From the NCBI GenBank assembly GCA_021234535.1, contig CM037849.1:12567526-12631525 (forward strand): 64,000 nt of DNA, written 5' to 3'. This document shows, in pieces, positions 1 through 12,988 of this stretch. Source of the DNA: Stichopus chloronotus. Lineage: Eukaryota; Echinodermata; Holothuroidea; Aspidochirotida; Stichopodidae. Position numbers and translations under genes: made by a program. The stretch's first letter is position 1; each line of letters starts with the position of its first letter. Below the pieces are notes generated by a model. The model was not told the origin of the DNA. It saw only the letters and a list, made by a program, of their open reading frames with translations, and searched no databases.

Positions 1-3000
1 TATGACGCTATAATCTCATATGGCGTGTGCCCATAGCAGATGCTCACAAAAGAAGAAAGCTGGGCGTGCTTTTTCGTAGACGTTCTTAATTTTATCAAGA
101 AACCTTCATACTGCCGTGCCGTATAGATGTTTCGATTGTGTAATGAGTGTGGGATGTGGGGCGTTTTTACAGAGTATTTTAAATGCTGACCGACTAAATT
201 CCACCTCCACCATCGTCGGAATTATTAAACAGGTATCCGCAACTGCGAAAAGATTCGGTTAACGAAGGTTTCCAAAAACTGCACACACCGAGTTTTGCAA
301 AATACATGCGAGACTTGATCACATAGTGAGGAAGAATCCAATGTGCTCAAGACAGATTCATCGTCTCATTAAGATGGCAGAAATAAGACACATTTCTGTA
401 GAATGATAACAGTTAAGAGAATGACAAATGGTTGGCAAATTTCTCTCTTCCTGTTGTTTCTTAATCCAGTAACTATCGCTCGGTAATCATTAAAAGAAAA
501 CAAAGTGCATTTTCAATTACGTTTTGTTCATTTTTATTAGATAACTCTACACTGGCTATGAGTTGTACGTTTTCGACATTATTGAGACATGAATAAGACA
601 CGTATGAAATAAAAAAAAAGGACTTTATATCAATTGCCTTAACATCTGACAAAAGTTTTTGATTGTGAACGTCACAGACGTACACAGAAAGTGAAAGGAA
701 AATAAAAACACAACGTGTCTCAACAGCTACGATGAAAGTAGTAAAAAGAAACAAAAACGAAATACTGATTTGTCTTGTTGAAAAGCTTTGAAGGCACGAC
801 TTCTTACTTTCCATAGATACTACGTTGTATGGATGCCTTTCACTGACGGCCGCTTTTGCACTCCTAAGTTTAATATTTTTAATACTGATACTTATATTCT
901 ATCATCGCGAATAAGACCAATGATATGACACTATGTGAGATCTTAGTTCACCTTACACTACTAACAAAAACATGAAGATAGCGTTATTTGTGACTGAAAC
1001 ATTTTTTTCGATATGACAACTATGATCCGATTATTTCGAATTTTAATCATTTAATCTGGCCCTTGCTAGTTTTATCAAGTCATTTATATGACGACACAAG
1101 GTGTGCAATGTCACTCGGAAGGGAAACAGATCATAGTTGGCCGTGTTATCTACGCCTTACATTGCCTCTGTCTGATCAGAAAGCGACCCATCAGAGGTTG
1201 ATCATGTCAGGCTCTGACGTAATACACCAGATACTTGCAATCTGACGTTGCGAGTGTTTTCCACTCGACCTCGGTACAACCAGGTAGCTGTCACAGGCTC
1301 CATCCTGGTATAACCATGGAACATCATGACTGGCTTTAACGTTCACCAGGTCATGCTGTTATCATTTTCAAGCATAAGGGATTTTACAATTACCGACCAC
1401 ACATGGACCAGCCATTGTGTACTTCAACTGCAACAATCAGCCAGTGACCTCTTTCTGTTAAAGCTCTCGCACGTACTTCTTCCTAAATTAAAAGGTGGGC
1501 ACTCTCCCAACGTACCGTATCAAGTTGTCCTAAAATCTACGGAAAACTATTGTGCTTATCGAAATTATTTATAATCAAATTCCATGCTTATTCTTCTCTC
1601 CAAAGTTTGGACAAACAGTTTATGAACATATGATAACGCCAAAAGCCAATTGAGCTATTTCGTCAATTATGGAGTAGGCAATGAAAAGTTGACATTAGCC
1701 TTAACTGGGCTTTTATAGGATAACACATAGTTCCCATGTACCCCTGTGACCACACTCTCCATCGCTCCCGGCCCGCCTCCTTTATAAGTTCCCTTTGAAA
1801 AAAAAAATCAAATTCCACCAAACTGAGTCGAATGAAATTATTTCGCTCACTCAATGAACTGAAGTGCTTTTTAAAATAAAATAAAGGCTAACATAAACAG
1901 TAATAAAAGCTTAGACAAGATTAGCAGACATAATTGATTCTAATATTTACAATAATTTTAATAAATGACACGTTTTTAAATTGTACTCTTCTTTTCAAAT
2001 CTTGCTGCTGCGAATGAATTGCACTTTGACGAAGGGGTGTCGTTACAGAATGGGTTCCTTTTTGCATGTGTGTGTATGTGTTCTTATAATTTTGAGGTTT
2101 ACAAAATGTATACCGACTCAACAAAAATAAAAGCAATGGCGTAGAACGTGAGAAAAAATAAACGTTTCCGAGTTAACACCATCCCAATGTACATTTATTT
2201 TCACATTTGCATATCTCTCATTACCAAAACATTACCAAAGGTGAAACACTGTGATGGTACCGTAAAATTTCTAATAAACTGACGTAAATTCAGCTCCTTG
2301 AGCAATTAACTTCGATGGTTTGATATGCACCAGTCAGAGATTAGTTCTTAAAGCTGCACGGTATATATACCATCTTTACCTGAATCTGTCGCCCATCGTT
2401 CCATTAGCCACGGCGAAAGGGCTATGAACTAATCCATAAGCAGAAAGGTACTGAGACTTGCACCACATGGACCCAAGTTAATTCATAACTGACCGTTTTC
2501 AAGAAATATTACCAAGGCCCTCCCGTATACAGATCGTTGACAAATAGGAGACTTCCAATGGTAAATCATAACAAAGTAGATAAATGAATAACATAAAACA
2601 ATTAACACAAACAAAACATTAATGATCATGATAGGAACATGGCTAATGAAAATCAGTAAGGGGTTTATCCTTTCATGTAGTCACTCTAAATTACTTTAAG
2701 TAATTTCTTTGATAGTCTCACGATTACTGATCTTGTGTCGACCACAACTGACCTTTGACCTCTATACCCCAAACCAAGTTGTTTTTTTTTTACACACATC
2801 AACCTAGTTATTATACTATCTCTCCATACTTCTTTTCCCGGGTGTAGCATATGTATATTAGATTCTACAAATTGACCCCTTTTGGACCCCAAATGACCTC
2901 TGACCTCTACCAAGTCCTTCAGTCCAAACATGTTTGTCGAAGTACGAAAGGGAGAAGTGTACTTAAGTCGGTACTCTTAAAACGGTAGATGGTAGCACAG

Positions 3001-4341
3001 TTATTGAGTCGGGAGAGGTGAGCGAGTAATGAAGTAAAACCAACCACAACTATTGTCTTTCTAGTGCTCGTTTTACTGGTTGGGAGGAACTCAGCCTCGT
3101 TTAGTGTATTTACTACAAACAAAACGCTACGAAAAGCTTTAGCCTATACATAGAATTCGTAACAAGAGTAATCCAAACTTTGGTCTACACTGGATAATTA
3201 AAGAATGAGTTGAACGTAAATGATGTATTTACAATGCAAAATGTTTAATTGTTATTAACCTGTGACTTCTCACAGATCGGCAACCAACATTGGTCTGGTT
3301 CAGACGTGTGCAGCTTATATCTTTCTGTGTGGCCCGCCTAGTAATTTTCAATGGATTTTCTTGTCATATTCTTGACAAGATGTGATGAATTTTATGTCAA
3401 ATTGATAATTCATCGATCGGAGAATTACAAACTTTACTCAGTTAGACGCATCCTAAAGTTTGAATTGTTGTCGACACAAAATGGAGGTGTTTACGTCGGG
3501 GGAACGTCGCCATGCAGTGGCCAATGGTTCAATGAACAGATGGACATGTTGGACTGACATTTGGAGCGGTGATTGGGAGAGGGGGGGGGGGGAGGAGTTA
3601 AGATAAGGAACAACCTAATATAGGCATACTCCTTTCTGGTCCAGCGCTGTGAATTCGAGGGTTACATCAACATGATTTGACCCCGTGTTCGAGAAGGTTG
3701 CACTCGGCTGGTCTAATTGGTAAGAATTTCGCTTAGGCTTATGACATGCCCTTCCACCACGTCAAGACACAGCTCCAAATATATTCACTTTCGCAGAAGT
3801 GAACACCAACAGTAACAACTCCATTCCATGACAATTAAAAAAAAAATCAACCAATCGGTGACGTCCGCAAAAGATAACGATCATTATTATACCGTGTAAC
3901 CTGACAGCAAGAGCCACAAATGTTTGCTTCGCGACATAAATAGTGGGACTGCTCCCCCTCTTAACTATCGTACGCTTAAACACAATTTTTTGCCCTCACT
4001 TTGACTACATTTTGAACTTTCATGCGACGTGTATGTAAACGTCACACTGGCACTATGGCGGATTAAACTCTCCGAAAGCTTACCATGGTTGCTGACCCAT
4101 TTTATCAAGTGTCTCGGAGGACTTTGCGGTACTTTTGACACCACGTATGTACAAATAAATATGGTTTATCATCCCGCGATGGAAACTCTTACCGCAGGTG
4201 TTACCCGATGTGGGGGGACGATTACGCGTTCTTTGTATAACATCGTCATATGTGCTTATACGATCATACCAAAATTGGTGCTTCAAGTTCCTAAAAAAGG
4301 AGTGAACCAACAGAAAACAGTGGCACACTTCAGCTTTCCGT
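1..4341. other. Non-coding flank, no supported gene
   Basis: No exon with paired splice sites or recognisable protein similarity was found on either strand. The stretch lies downstream of the minus-strand terminal exon that ends at 4342, so its right part should contain that gene's 3' UTR. I could not pick a convincing minus-strand AATAAA close to the stop. Visible contents are a poly-G run near 3582 and a pair of TGACCT-type direct repeats near 2749 and 2894. The open frame of 113 codons at 473-814 on the minus strand is AT-rich, hydrophobic and not recognised. Confidence 0.5.
2749..2906. repeat. Pair of DR1-like TGACCT direct repeats
   Basis: TGACCTTTGACCT (2749-2761) and TGACCTCTGACCT (2894-2906) are each two TGACCT half-sites separated by one base, in the same orientation about 145 bases apart. 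This is the DR1 form bound by RXR/HNF4/COUP-TF nuclear receptors. They may simply belong to an old interspersed repeat, because related TGACCT wording surrounds both. No promoter is visible nearby, so regulatory function is not supported. Confidence 0.3.
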
Positions 4342-4772
4342 TTACAACGAGGCTGCGTTCGCGGCAGAGGCTTTGTCGTCTCGCTCCGTGGGTCCGTTTT
4401 CCCCCGATCCGGCCGATATCGCGATAACCGGTAATTGCGCCATTAGGCCGGCATCGATGAAGGCCGCGGAACACTGGAAGATGGCGTCATAGGGAGGTGG
4501 AGGGGGTGATTCGAAGTCTTTCGTCACTTCGATGTAACTCGGGGGTAAATCGTTGATGGATATATCTCGAGACTCAACGTCGGAACCTCCGTCGCTTCTG
4601 CCGTCCCTGTTGTCCGTAGTTATCCAGGGACTGCGTGGCCGGTTCCTGAGGCTGTTCCTTATCTTGATCGTTCTCTGGCCGGCGAAAAACTTCTTCGTGA
4701 AGTAAAGGATCAGAAGGGTTACGACTAAACCGATGACCGCTATCAAGGGGAATACCCACCAGGGGAGAGGCT
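4342..4772 (-). CDS. Terminal exon: membrane span plus PPxY-containing cytoplasmic tail
   Basis: The acceptor is TTCATTCGCAG, and the exon then reads in phase 1 (AG completes a codon begun in the exon at 5019-5075) for 142 codons to a stop. The first residues PLPWW lead straight into a hydrophobic span of about 21 residues (VFPLIAVIGLVVTLLILYF) followed by a basic stop-transfer stretch (TKKFF..R), the pattern of a type I single-pass protein. The tail of about 115 residues is polar, Ser/Asp-rich and carries two PPxY motifs: PPSY (codons at 4534-4545) and PPPPPYD (4486-4506). PPxY motifs bind WW domains, classically of NEDD4-family ubiquitin ligases, which would make trafficking or turnover control plausible. 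Similar layouts occur in LDLRAD3/4, PMEPA1 and PRRG proteins, but the extracellular part is not established here, so no family is assigned. Confidence 0.8.
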
Positions 4773-5018
4773 CTGCGAATGAAAGAGAGTAAATTAAATT
4801 AAAAAAAAACAAACTTCAAACTTTTTTTTTTCATTCTTTTTACTAATAGTGCAATCTGGGAGGGTGGGGACACCTGAAGGGGTTGGGGATGAGGTTAGGA
4901 AGGCCTCTCGATAAAGGGTGCACGTAGAAAAAATGATAAAATGATTAAAATGATAGCAGAAACGATGAGAGGTGAAAAAAACTGTTTGATGGAATCGCAG
5001 TTTACAACAGTTGCTTAC

Positions 5019-5075
5019 GTTTCTTAAAACCGCTGTCCTGTGGTAAACGGCTGGAATTTCTAGAGCCACTCCGTC
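5019..5075 (-). CDS. Short stalk exon preceding the membrane exon
   Basis: This 57-nt exon lies between a strong pyrimidine-rich acceptor (TTCTTCTCTTCTCCAG) and a GTAAGC donor. Read in phase 1 it encodes RSGSRNSSRLPQDSGFKK, a Ser/Arg-rich hydrophilic segment. It leaves one base (C) that joins AG of the next exon to make a Gln just before the membrane span. Phase 1 in and out, and exact continuity with the terminal exon, are the main support. It fits a juxtamembrane linker. The phase also agrees with the signal-peptide exon at 19242-19311, but that distant link is inferred. Confidence 0.7.
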
Positions 5076-7142
5076 CTGGAGAAGAGAAGAAAAAAGAAAA
5101 CGTGTAACTTTTGAGGGGAAATTCACCAGATTACGATCAATTCCATCAACTCCGGGATTCAGCTTTGGCATAAGCCAAACCAACTTTTAATCTTGAGAGT
5201 CATCCCGTTTCATAACAATGAGAAATATAACCTCCATATATCCACGGGGTAAGCCTGTGGCGGGAACCTTCATATATCCAACGGTTAACCCAGACAGCCT
5301 GACTCACGACAAGATATTGGTGCACAACTGATGAGGACCAGCAATGTCTTGTACCCTCATTAAATGTTCATCGGGTCGCATACACTATCAGATTATGTAC
5401 ATCCTCGAGATCCGTTGACCATCGGGGGAAAAGTGCCAAAACTGAGCCACGGGGATAGATTTAATTTTTAGTTAACATCACTGTTGTTTTTCTTGGATTT
5501 ATAAAAAAAAAATGAATGAATTGAATTTTGAATTTGAAATTTGAGGATCAGAAATTCTGTAAACTCATCGATGATCCCATACCATGTTGATCGTGGATCA
5601 ACACCGGCGAAATTCGGCCCCCTCTTTTCGACCAGTGTTCAGAGGGTAAAGGGACAAGGGGAACCAATAATCCAATACAAAGCACAAGTCGCTCCTGGGA
5701 CCGCCATTTAACGTCCCCATCCGACGGACGAGAGTGCATCCCCCAGCCTTTAACCACTTCCCCCCCCCAAAAAAAAAACCACTTTCCCCAACGGGAGCCG
5801 TGGAGGACCTGCCCAGCTCAGCAGTCCATCAGCTGTGCCGAGTAACCTGAGACGGATAAGAACTGAATCGGATAACAGGAGCCCAAATTGAAATCACCAG
5901 TAAACCTCTCAGTATCACTGTGAACAGCTTTGTCTGTTTACTTAACGAGCAAATTTGAGTACCCCCCAAAAATTCCAACTGGTTGCACTGGGATTTGATC
6001 CGACCGGGAACCTAGTGATTGCCAGAGGGACATTCTAACCAACATGCTGACCCTCCACCCCTTAAACACCAATTAAATTATATATAGATTATGTGAAAAA
6101 TAGGAAAATTTTAAGGAGATTTAGAGCTTATTAGAAAATGGAAGGTGTCGTAGTGATATTTCGGTCGGTGGAGTCTTGTCAAGGGGGGGGGGGGGGGGAG
6201 CACCTCTCAAAACTTCCACCGATTCAATCTCAAAGTCTGAGTGGTCGACATAAAGCCATATGGAAATTTTAAAAACACATGGTAGGTCAGGCAATTACCA
6301 ATGACATGACTGGTAGCAAATCGTCCTGTTGTGGTATTGTATCCTGCATGCATTAGGGGCTCTCGAAGGTCGTTATTTCAGTTTGTAAGTCGATGGGAGA
6401 GATTAATGGGGTACGAGGTACTGGTATTGAGCAGGCATCGGGATTGCCCAAGCATTTACCAAGCATACGCCGATCGAGACCTCACAGACACAAAGAAATT
6501 TTGAGACTCACTTAATTCCTCCTTTCTTTACAATAGTGATCTAGGGAAAAACAGCTTTTTGAGACAAGGAATACTCGGGTAGACAAAAGAGGGTAGAACA
6601 GAAGACAAAGAAACCACACAAAGAAACACGAGGCAGAATAGCACCCATTGGTCACAAAGAAATAGATCGCCTAGCCTTTTACCCTCATCTAGGGTCTGCC
6701 AGTAAATCTGCAGTACTGGTCACTTTCGATTGATGCTATGAATGGCTCAGCCGGAAGCAATGACCAATGACGAATTAAGTGACTGGGCCTGTAAAATTCT
6801 CCCCGTGGGTGAGCGACATAGGTCTTGAAATTCCTTTGTTCCTTTGCCGATTGAAAACTTGGACTGAAAGACTCATGCAGTGGCCTTGTTGTCATTTTGG
6901 GGAAGAATAATTAAAGGATATTGCAGATTACGTTATACAGACTTGTAGGTATACAGTAGGTATTATTAGCAGAAAAAAACAATGAAAATATCATTTAGAA
7001 CATTAAAGCAAATGTTGCTGAGGCGACCGTAACTCTGACATATACTTCTAGCTTTCAGGTCATGATGAGAGAGGTTAAAGGTACGTTTCCTTTCTTCAGC
7101 GTCTGTGGGATCCTTCTTGCAGGATCAACAAGGAAAACTCAC
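5076..7142. other. Presumed intron of the membrane-protein gene
   Basis: Apart from the SINE-like fragment and a long poly-G run at about 6184-6199, nothing coding is supported. One minus-strand frame at 6689-6895 is open, but it lacks a convincing acceptor/donor pair in the phase needed to join its neighbours. Confidence 0.4.
5975..6062 (-). repeat. tRNA-derived SINE-like head
   Basis: Read on the minus strand, the segment starts GGGTCAGCATGTTGGTTAGA and runs to GGATCAAATCC, in the arrangement of an A-box-like region followed about 40 bases later by a B-box-like GGTTCRANTCC. It is too diverged to be a functional tRNA gene and I cannot draw a clean cloverleaf. A tRNA-derived SINE fragment or tRNA pseudogene is the simplest reading. 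Confidence 0.35.
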
Positions 7143-7281
7143 TGTGGATGAACAATATCTGGCAAATATGAAATTCGAATGTAGTCTTGACCAATCAGAT
7201 TACACCTGGCCACTACCCTGGTTATACGAGAGACGCCATTGACTGTGGTTATAGCTATGGGTGTATCTATATAGCTACTGA
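7143..7281 (-). CDS. Candidate extracellular exon (weak, possibly Ig-like)
   Basis: The minus strand shows an acceptor (TTCTTCACCCACAG), 139 nt open in phase 1 only, and a GTGAGT donor after CCACA. The phase-1 entry matches the donor phase of the signal-peptide exon at 19242. The product would run from SSYIDTPIAITTV through RVVARCNLIGQDYIRISYLP, whose alternating hydrophobic residues around a single Cys resemble strands B and C of an Ig-like fold. There is no Trp partner and the exit phase (2) needs a further exon that I did not find. It could be a chance ORF. Confidence 0.25.
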
Positions 7282-8743
7282 CTGTGGGTGAAGAACACAG
7301 GTTGATACGTAATGCCGGTTTTGTGTTACTTTACACACAAAAGTCGTGTAAGCTTCAATCGTCACTTTGAAGTGTAAAATTTGAAATGAAAACAGTTATT
7401 TCTGGTAATCGTATCCAGCAAGGGGTTGGTTCAGGGGGTTTGGACGACACCCCCCCCCCCTCCCCACAATATCTGGAGTTCTGAAGGATCTATAGCAATT
7501 CCCCAGAAATCTAGTTAACTACAGCGACATGGTGACGGAGCTTGGCGAGGGAGATATGACCAAGGGGTTACATTTCATCAAGATAGCTGATTTTGAAGGA
7601 ATTTCTTACAAATAATTGACGAATTTTGTTTGAAATTAGCGCACTCCCTTATTAGTGTCTCAACGGTGTTTTTGAAGAAGTTAAACCGCGTAGAATTATC
7701 TATCCACTTGTAAATTATTCGAAATCGTGGACTAAATGCGGAGAGGGGGGGGAGGGGGGTTCGTCAGAGTTTGGCTTGTCCCTTAATTCCCAAAAAGTCA
7801 CTATATGACGCCAGATGACATTCCCCTATACATTCCAGACGTATTATGTAGACACCCTGTTTCCATTTAAACAGTTCATGAAACATACGCCCCATTGTTC
7901 TTACGGTTCTACAATCGATTGTTTTTGGCTCATCATGCCCCCAAAGTGCTTGCCCAACCTCAAGACAACCAACTCTCACAAGAGAACTTGCACCGACCCA
8001 CATTTTTCTTAGAAGGATAATTTTAGGGCGAATTAACTTTTTGTTTTCAAATATTTTTTTTTCCAGTCGACCTACCGTGTTACGATGTATTGGCACCATG
8101 CATACTACTATGATTTAACTTCTTGTGTCACTTCGTCAACGGTTAACTTTTATCTTTGAAAGAGCTAGAATCATCACACAGTTTCATCAGGTGCGCGAGA
8201 ACTAGTTCCAAGCATTAAAATTCAAAAACCAAAAAAAAAACAAACAAGCAAATAGTTACTGTAGCGTTACCATGTGTCTGGTCTAACAATAACAAAAACA
8301 AACAAAAAAATCTGAAATCTCGCTGTCAATCTGGCAAAACTAGACCTTTTGAGGAAATTGGTTGCCTTGACCCCTTCGGGAATTTCCCCCACAACAGATT
8401 GCAACAGAAACAGATTTCGAAAACGATCGGTATACGCAAGATATACATAACAGAGTCCAGTCACTTAGAACTATATACGTCAAAAATGACCCTCGGATGA
8501 GAGTGCTGACTGTTCGTGGTATAGTCTCATTTTAAAGTTCAAACCTACTGTAAGGTATGTGTAGTTTGCTGGGAAATTGTCCACGGAGTTGGCGTGGAGA
8601 GTCCGTAGCCTCCATTCGGAGAGTCACGTAACGGATTCATCGGGGTTAGATGACTCTCTTCTCATTATTAATTGACTCACTTGTAGAGGAAATCACCGAC
8701 GAACCCAGAGTCAGATGACTCTTCTTATGTCTTCGAGTGTTAT

Positions 8744-9068
8744 AGGGAAGAAAGATCATATTTTCAAACCAATATTTGTGAACAGAGAATGATGGATTAT
8801 TCAACATGTGGAAATTCATTTATTTGTTGTTCAAGAACTTTTTTTTTAAGCCAAACTTTCGAAAATTCAAATCATGTAGGCCCATGCATTTTTCGCAACT
8901 CATTATATGTATATGACGTTTGGAGGAGACGAAGCTTTTATTATTGTTAACCCAGTCAGCCTCATCAATAAACATCAGCTATATGTATAACTGATGTTTA
9001 TTGATGAGACTAAATGGTTTAGCAGCTTCGTATGCCATGTTGGTGCATTTTAAATGTAATATTTCCCT
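8744..9068. mobile_element. TTAA-type MITE, copy 1
   Basis: A 325-bp copy of the family best seen at 40080-40430. The ends AGGGAAGAAAG and ATTTCCCT are degraded, but interior landmarks are present in order: the NATGATGGATTATTCAA block, the AAATTCAAATCATG block, and ATCAATAAACATCAG near the right side. An 18-bp perfect hairpin lies inside it at 8961-9008. It has no coding capacity and sits in a presumed intron. Confidence 0.6.
8961..9008. repeat. Perfect 18-bp hairpin inside a MITE copy
   Basis: CTCATCAATAAACATCAG (8961-8978) is followed after a 12-base AT-rich spacer by its exact complement CTGATGTTTATTGATGAG (8991-9008). Other copies of the same MITE carry only one arm (for example ATCAATAAACGTC in the copy at 24282), so this copy has acquired an inverted duplication of an internal segment. 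Confidence 0.75.
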
Positions 9069-10531
9069 TTCAAGTCTGATTATGTTTTTGAGCCAAAACT
9101 TAACTAAACAAACTTAACTAAACAAAAATTAAACACTACAGCGAAACAATTGAAAGTCTGAACAAGTTCGCTTGGAAGTTGCGCTGAGAATGTAATTAAT
9201 GTCATAAACAAGATTTAAGCCAATCAGCGATCCTGATTAGGATCAAGGAGTTAGATTAATAGAGAATGACAGAGGTTTCCCTCTCGAATAGGTTCAATTT
9301 TTTCTTTTTTGCGTGGTGGAGGGGTTGACGCTCGTAACTTGCCGAAGTTCGAGCAATCAAAACGAATCCAGAACACAATCGTGAACACGTCCGGTCCAGG
9401 GACTTTGAACGTCTTTAAGATACTTGTAGAAACACTAATATCAGCGAAATGTTGTTATATAGCTCGTTCCTATTGACTTCCTTACTTTTTATTTTATCAC
9501 AAAACACGCATTCCTCTGATGTCTTCTTTTCACGGTTAGGTGCCAAAGCAATGCCAAAGCATGATGTTCTGCAAACGTCAAATTGATTTTGTTTCTATGT
9601 CAAATTGACATGAAGTGCCATTCAAAGTGTCAAACAAGGGTGTCAAAACGTACTGAACTTAGTCAAGCAAAACGAAAATATGGCGCCAAAACTTTGAGAT
9701 AGGCCCACTGTTCATGAATACACACGGCATGACGGTATTTCAACACTAAGTAATGTACTTGAACATCTTTTTTTATATTCACGTCTGCCTTGAAGGAAAC
9801 ATCGTTACTTCCGTTGTGACCTTTATGTTCACAGCATTTTGGTTGAATCTACGACAAACCGAATCTACTTTTCACTGATGTCAAAGGTCAAGGTTAAATG
9901 GTCACTCTCAGTGTCAATAGGCCTTCAAAGACTTATTGCAGTAATTACTTTGCCGTTTGTTACATAACATGTTGTAAAATTTTCAGGCACTGGGAATCTT
10001 TGTCGACTTGCGTAGTCGTTTTTCAAATAGTAATATCATTAGTTATGATTCAGGAATCATCGAGGTAGGATCTGAAGTGCCTTCGATGAAAAACAAACAT
10101 GTTCTATCATCTATGAGCACATTAAGTGGTACCCGAAAGATTCCCACGTGGAACGTTAAAACAGGATCTACCCTGACATGATACAGCTAGGGACGCCGTG
10201 GTCTTCGGTATGTAAAAAAAGCTATCTCGTTGCTCTAACATTTTAGAATTTCAAACTGTAAGCAAATTCCATACGTTTCCTTTTTTTCACAGAAATTATC
10301 ATGATATCCTTAAATGACCTCAGCTAACACCTAAAGATAGCGGCTGCATTAAACAGTGACTAAGATAGTTGTTGTGTTTAAGTGTTGGAGAAGGTCATTA
10401 AATATTTACGTTTTCTGTAGAAAAAAAATGTAAAAGAAACAATTGTCAACAATGACATAATTGTTCATAATTTTATACATCTGAAGGTATTGTTAAACAC
10501 ATTTACAAAGATTTTAGAGACTGCCCAACAA

Positions 10532-10967
10532 CAGGGGTGACCGACCTGCGGCCTGCGAAGAGCGGTAGACCCCCTTTCCCCGCCCTACCCTTTTTGAACA
10601 GAAATAAGAATTAAATATCACAAGAAAAAAATGACAAAACAAAAAGATCCATAAAAGCTTGTGATAACAAATATTGTGTTTTCAAATCTTACACTCACTG
10701 GCGTTTTACCAATTTTTCATCTCTATTTTTTTTTTTTTTTTTTTGGCGTTCGCGCCTTTTTATAGATACTGTCTGCATGAATTCTACTACTCCATTTAGT
10801 TCCACTGTCTCACTTCGTTACACTTTTCAGGATCAGACCTCAAGTGGTGTTGCTTTTTACAGTTAGAGGGCGGGCTTGCAACTGTGCATCGAAGTAATGC
10901 GTGCACGGAGCTCAAATAGCCCCGCTATGTGACCCCCTTATTCAAAAAGGTTTACGTTCCACTGTCC
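10532..10967. mobile_element. hAT-like non-autonomous element (putative)
   Basis: The left end reads CAGGGGTGACCGACCTGCGG, close to the CAGGGGT-ACC-CTGCGGCC style of termini common in hAT-superfamily elements. About 430 bases later TTCAAAAAGGTTTACGTTCC-ACTG resembles a worn inverted copy. No matching 8-bp target duplication is clear and no transposase frame lies inside. The right boundary is uncertain. Confidence 0.35.
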
Positions 10968-12642
10968 TACATGCTATATTCAATGAGGTAAGTAGAGAAG
11001 AATATACACAATGACCACGCATTGTTTACAACTTTAAACAGTGGGGGATATTCTTTAAGAAACCCTGACATCAGCTTATTTTATCTTATGAAGTTTCCGT
11101 GAATGCCGGGATGTAGTGACCCGGTATATCTGGAACAACTTCCTGCTAAAGTAACCCCCTAGTATCATGCTAATTCGCAGTTCGTCGTGCTTGAGAGAAG
11201 TGACACCGAACTGGTAACCCTCTCATGTGAATCCAAACAAGGAAGAGAAAGTGGCTTCTACTTGTAACCAACCGAAGAGCATTTTGTTTTAGTAAGCGGG
11301 AAAAGGAAAAAAGAAAAATACAAGAGTACTTGTAATGACAGTGTGATTTCTTGCGTGGTTTAACTAGATTAATATTTTATCAAATCACGGTTAGATGATG
11401 TATACTAGTCTTGTACAGTATATAAACTTCTCTGTAAAATAAACCCATGATCATTAGTTGAAGTATATTAACGTATTTGCGTTAGGATCGTTGTTTACCT
11501 CAGCATTCATGACTATTCATTAGTTATACTTTCTTTCATATATCGAACGTTCGCAATGAATAAGGATGAAAAAAAAAAACACTTTTGGCAGATAAAGGTT
11601 GTCTCAAATCAATTCAGGTTGTCTCAAAGCAATATCAAATTAGGTTCTCGTTTACGACGATTGTTTACCAACTTACAACTATTTGAATATTTTCATACAG
11701 TATATGACATCAAAACCTGTTTAACTGGTCAGTACATGAGCACCACAAAATATGGTTCTCTCTCTAACCATGATGCATATCTTTTTCCATACGAGTAATT
11801 ATCGTGTACTCCCATATTGAATTTATCCTACCCAGGTAAACATCGAGAACGGTGATGTGACGCCACGCCCCCCCCCCCCTCCGGGGTGATTGATCACACG
11901 TTACAAGAAACATGCATCGACACAACACATTTTGCAACACATGATAAAAATGTCTCTTCAATGCCTCTCGGGGCTTGAGAAGTAGTTAAGAACAATTTCA
12001 ATTTTATTTTCTCCATGTGACACGTTAACCGCATTAATATTTACGATATAAATATTGGCTGCGATGGGATCCTTGCAGCCAAATATGACATATGTTCATA
12101 TCGAATATTTTGAATATGGGTGACTGCGTCATCACCTCAGTGAGGTACAATCGCACTTTGAAAGTGCACACACGCACAGAGACGCCCAAACACACATGCA
12201 GACGATAAGCAGACCACTGACTTCATAGCATCCTAAAGTTAGCTTGCAGCCAACCGTGTTGTATTCGAATCAAACAAAAAAAGTTTCCACTCATTTTGGG
12301 CTAACCGTTTCAACGTCACAACTGCAATCCTATGATAAGGAAGTACCCGACAATGTTGTGTGCCTGTAGGGTGCGGTATATGACAAAACTATATACTGGA
12401 TTACATGGGCATACTTCTTCTCTCTAAACAACTAATGTATTGTAATGAGTCATGAGTCTTTACCACGTGATCCTTTACAACCGCTCGGATCGTTTGTAAG
12501 TTGTCACTACAGAGGAAACGAATTCTAAGGCAGTCATCAAAACATTGATCCCTGAAACCCAATACGGGGGCGGATTTGAAGATGTTTGCGGACATTTTCA
12601 ACATGCAATAGCTACAGTATAGGAATGTTACCGTGAAGGTAA

Positions 12643-12988
12643 AGGGAAATAGAGTGTTTGTATAGAAAAAAAAATGATACTTTTGTAACCGATGTTTGCG
12701 GACTTAGAATGATAGATTATTCAAAATGAGGAAGGACAGAGGCCTTCTTTTCAAGAAATAAGCTCCTCACAGATAGAAATTCGGTTGTTTGTTACTCAGC
12801 ACTAATTTGTTCACCCAGACTTTTCAAAATTCCAATGAGTGCATCTTCCGTTACTCATCACGTGCATAATGTTTTGAGAAGATGAAGCTTTTGAATATGT
12901 TTATTGACGAGACTGCATGGTTTAACAATGATTAAAACTATTTTCTCTTATATGTAATGTTGGTGTATTCTAAACGCCCTCTTTCCCT
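12643..12988. mobile_element. TTAA-type MITE, copy 2
   Basis: A 346-bp copy in the same orientation as 40080-40430. It starts AGGGAAATAGAGTGTTTG and ends AAACGCCCTCTTTCCCT, inverted repeats of about 17 bp. The flanks GTAA and TTTAT are one-step changes from TTAA. The interior shows the GATAGATTATTCAAAATGAGG, TTGTTCACCCA and GCATCTTCCGTTACTC landmarks shared by the family. Confidence 0.75.

Noticed and set aside
473..814. 113-codon minus-strand ORF
   Set aside because: Hydrophobic and AT-rich with no domain, splice or promoter support; consistent with chance.
3700..3770. tRNA-like stretch (GGTCTAATTGGTAAGAATTTCGC)
   Set aside because: A-box-like wording only; no B box in the right position and no cloverleaf.
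7764..8099. 111-codon minus-strand ORF
   Set aside because: No domain recognised, no acceptor or donor in suitable phase, and the opposite strand is equally open.
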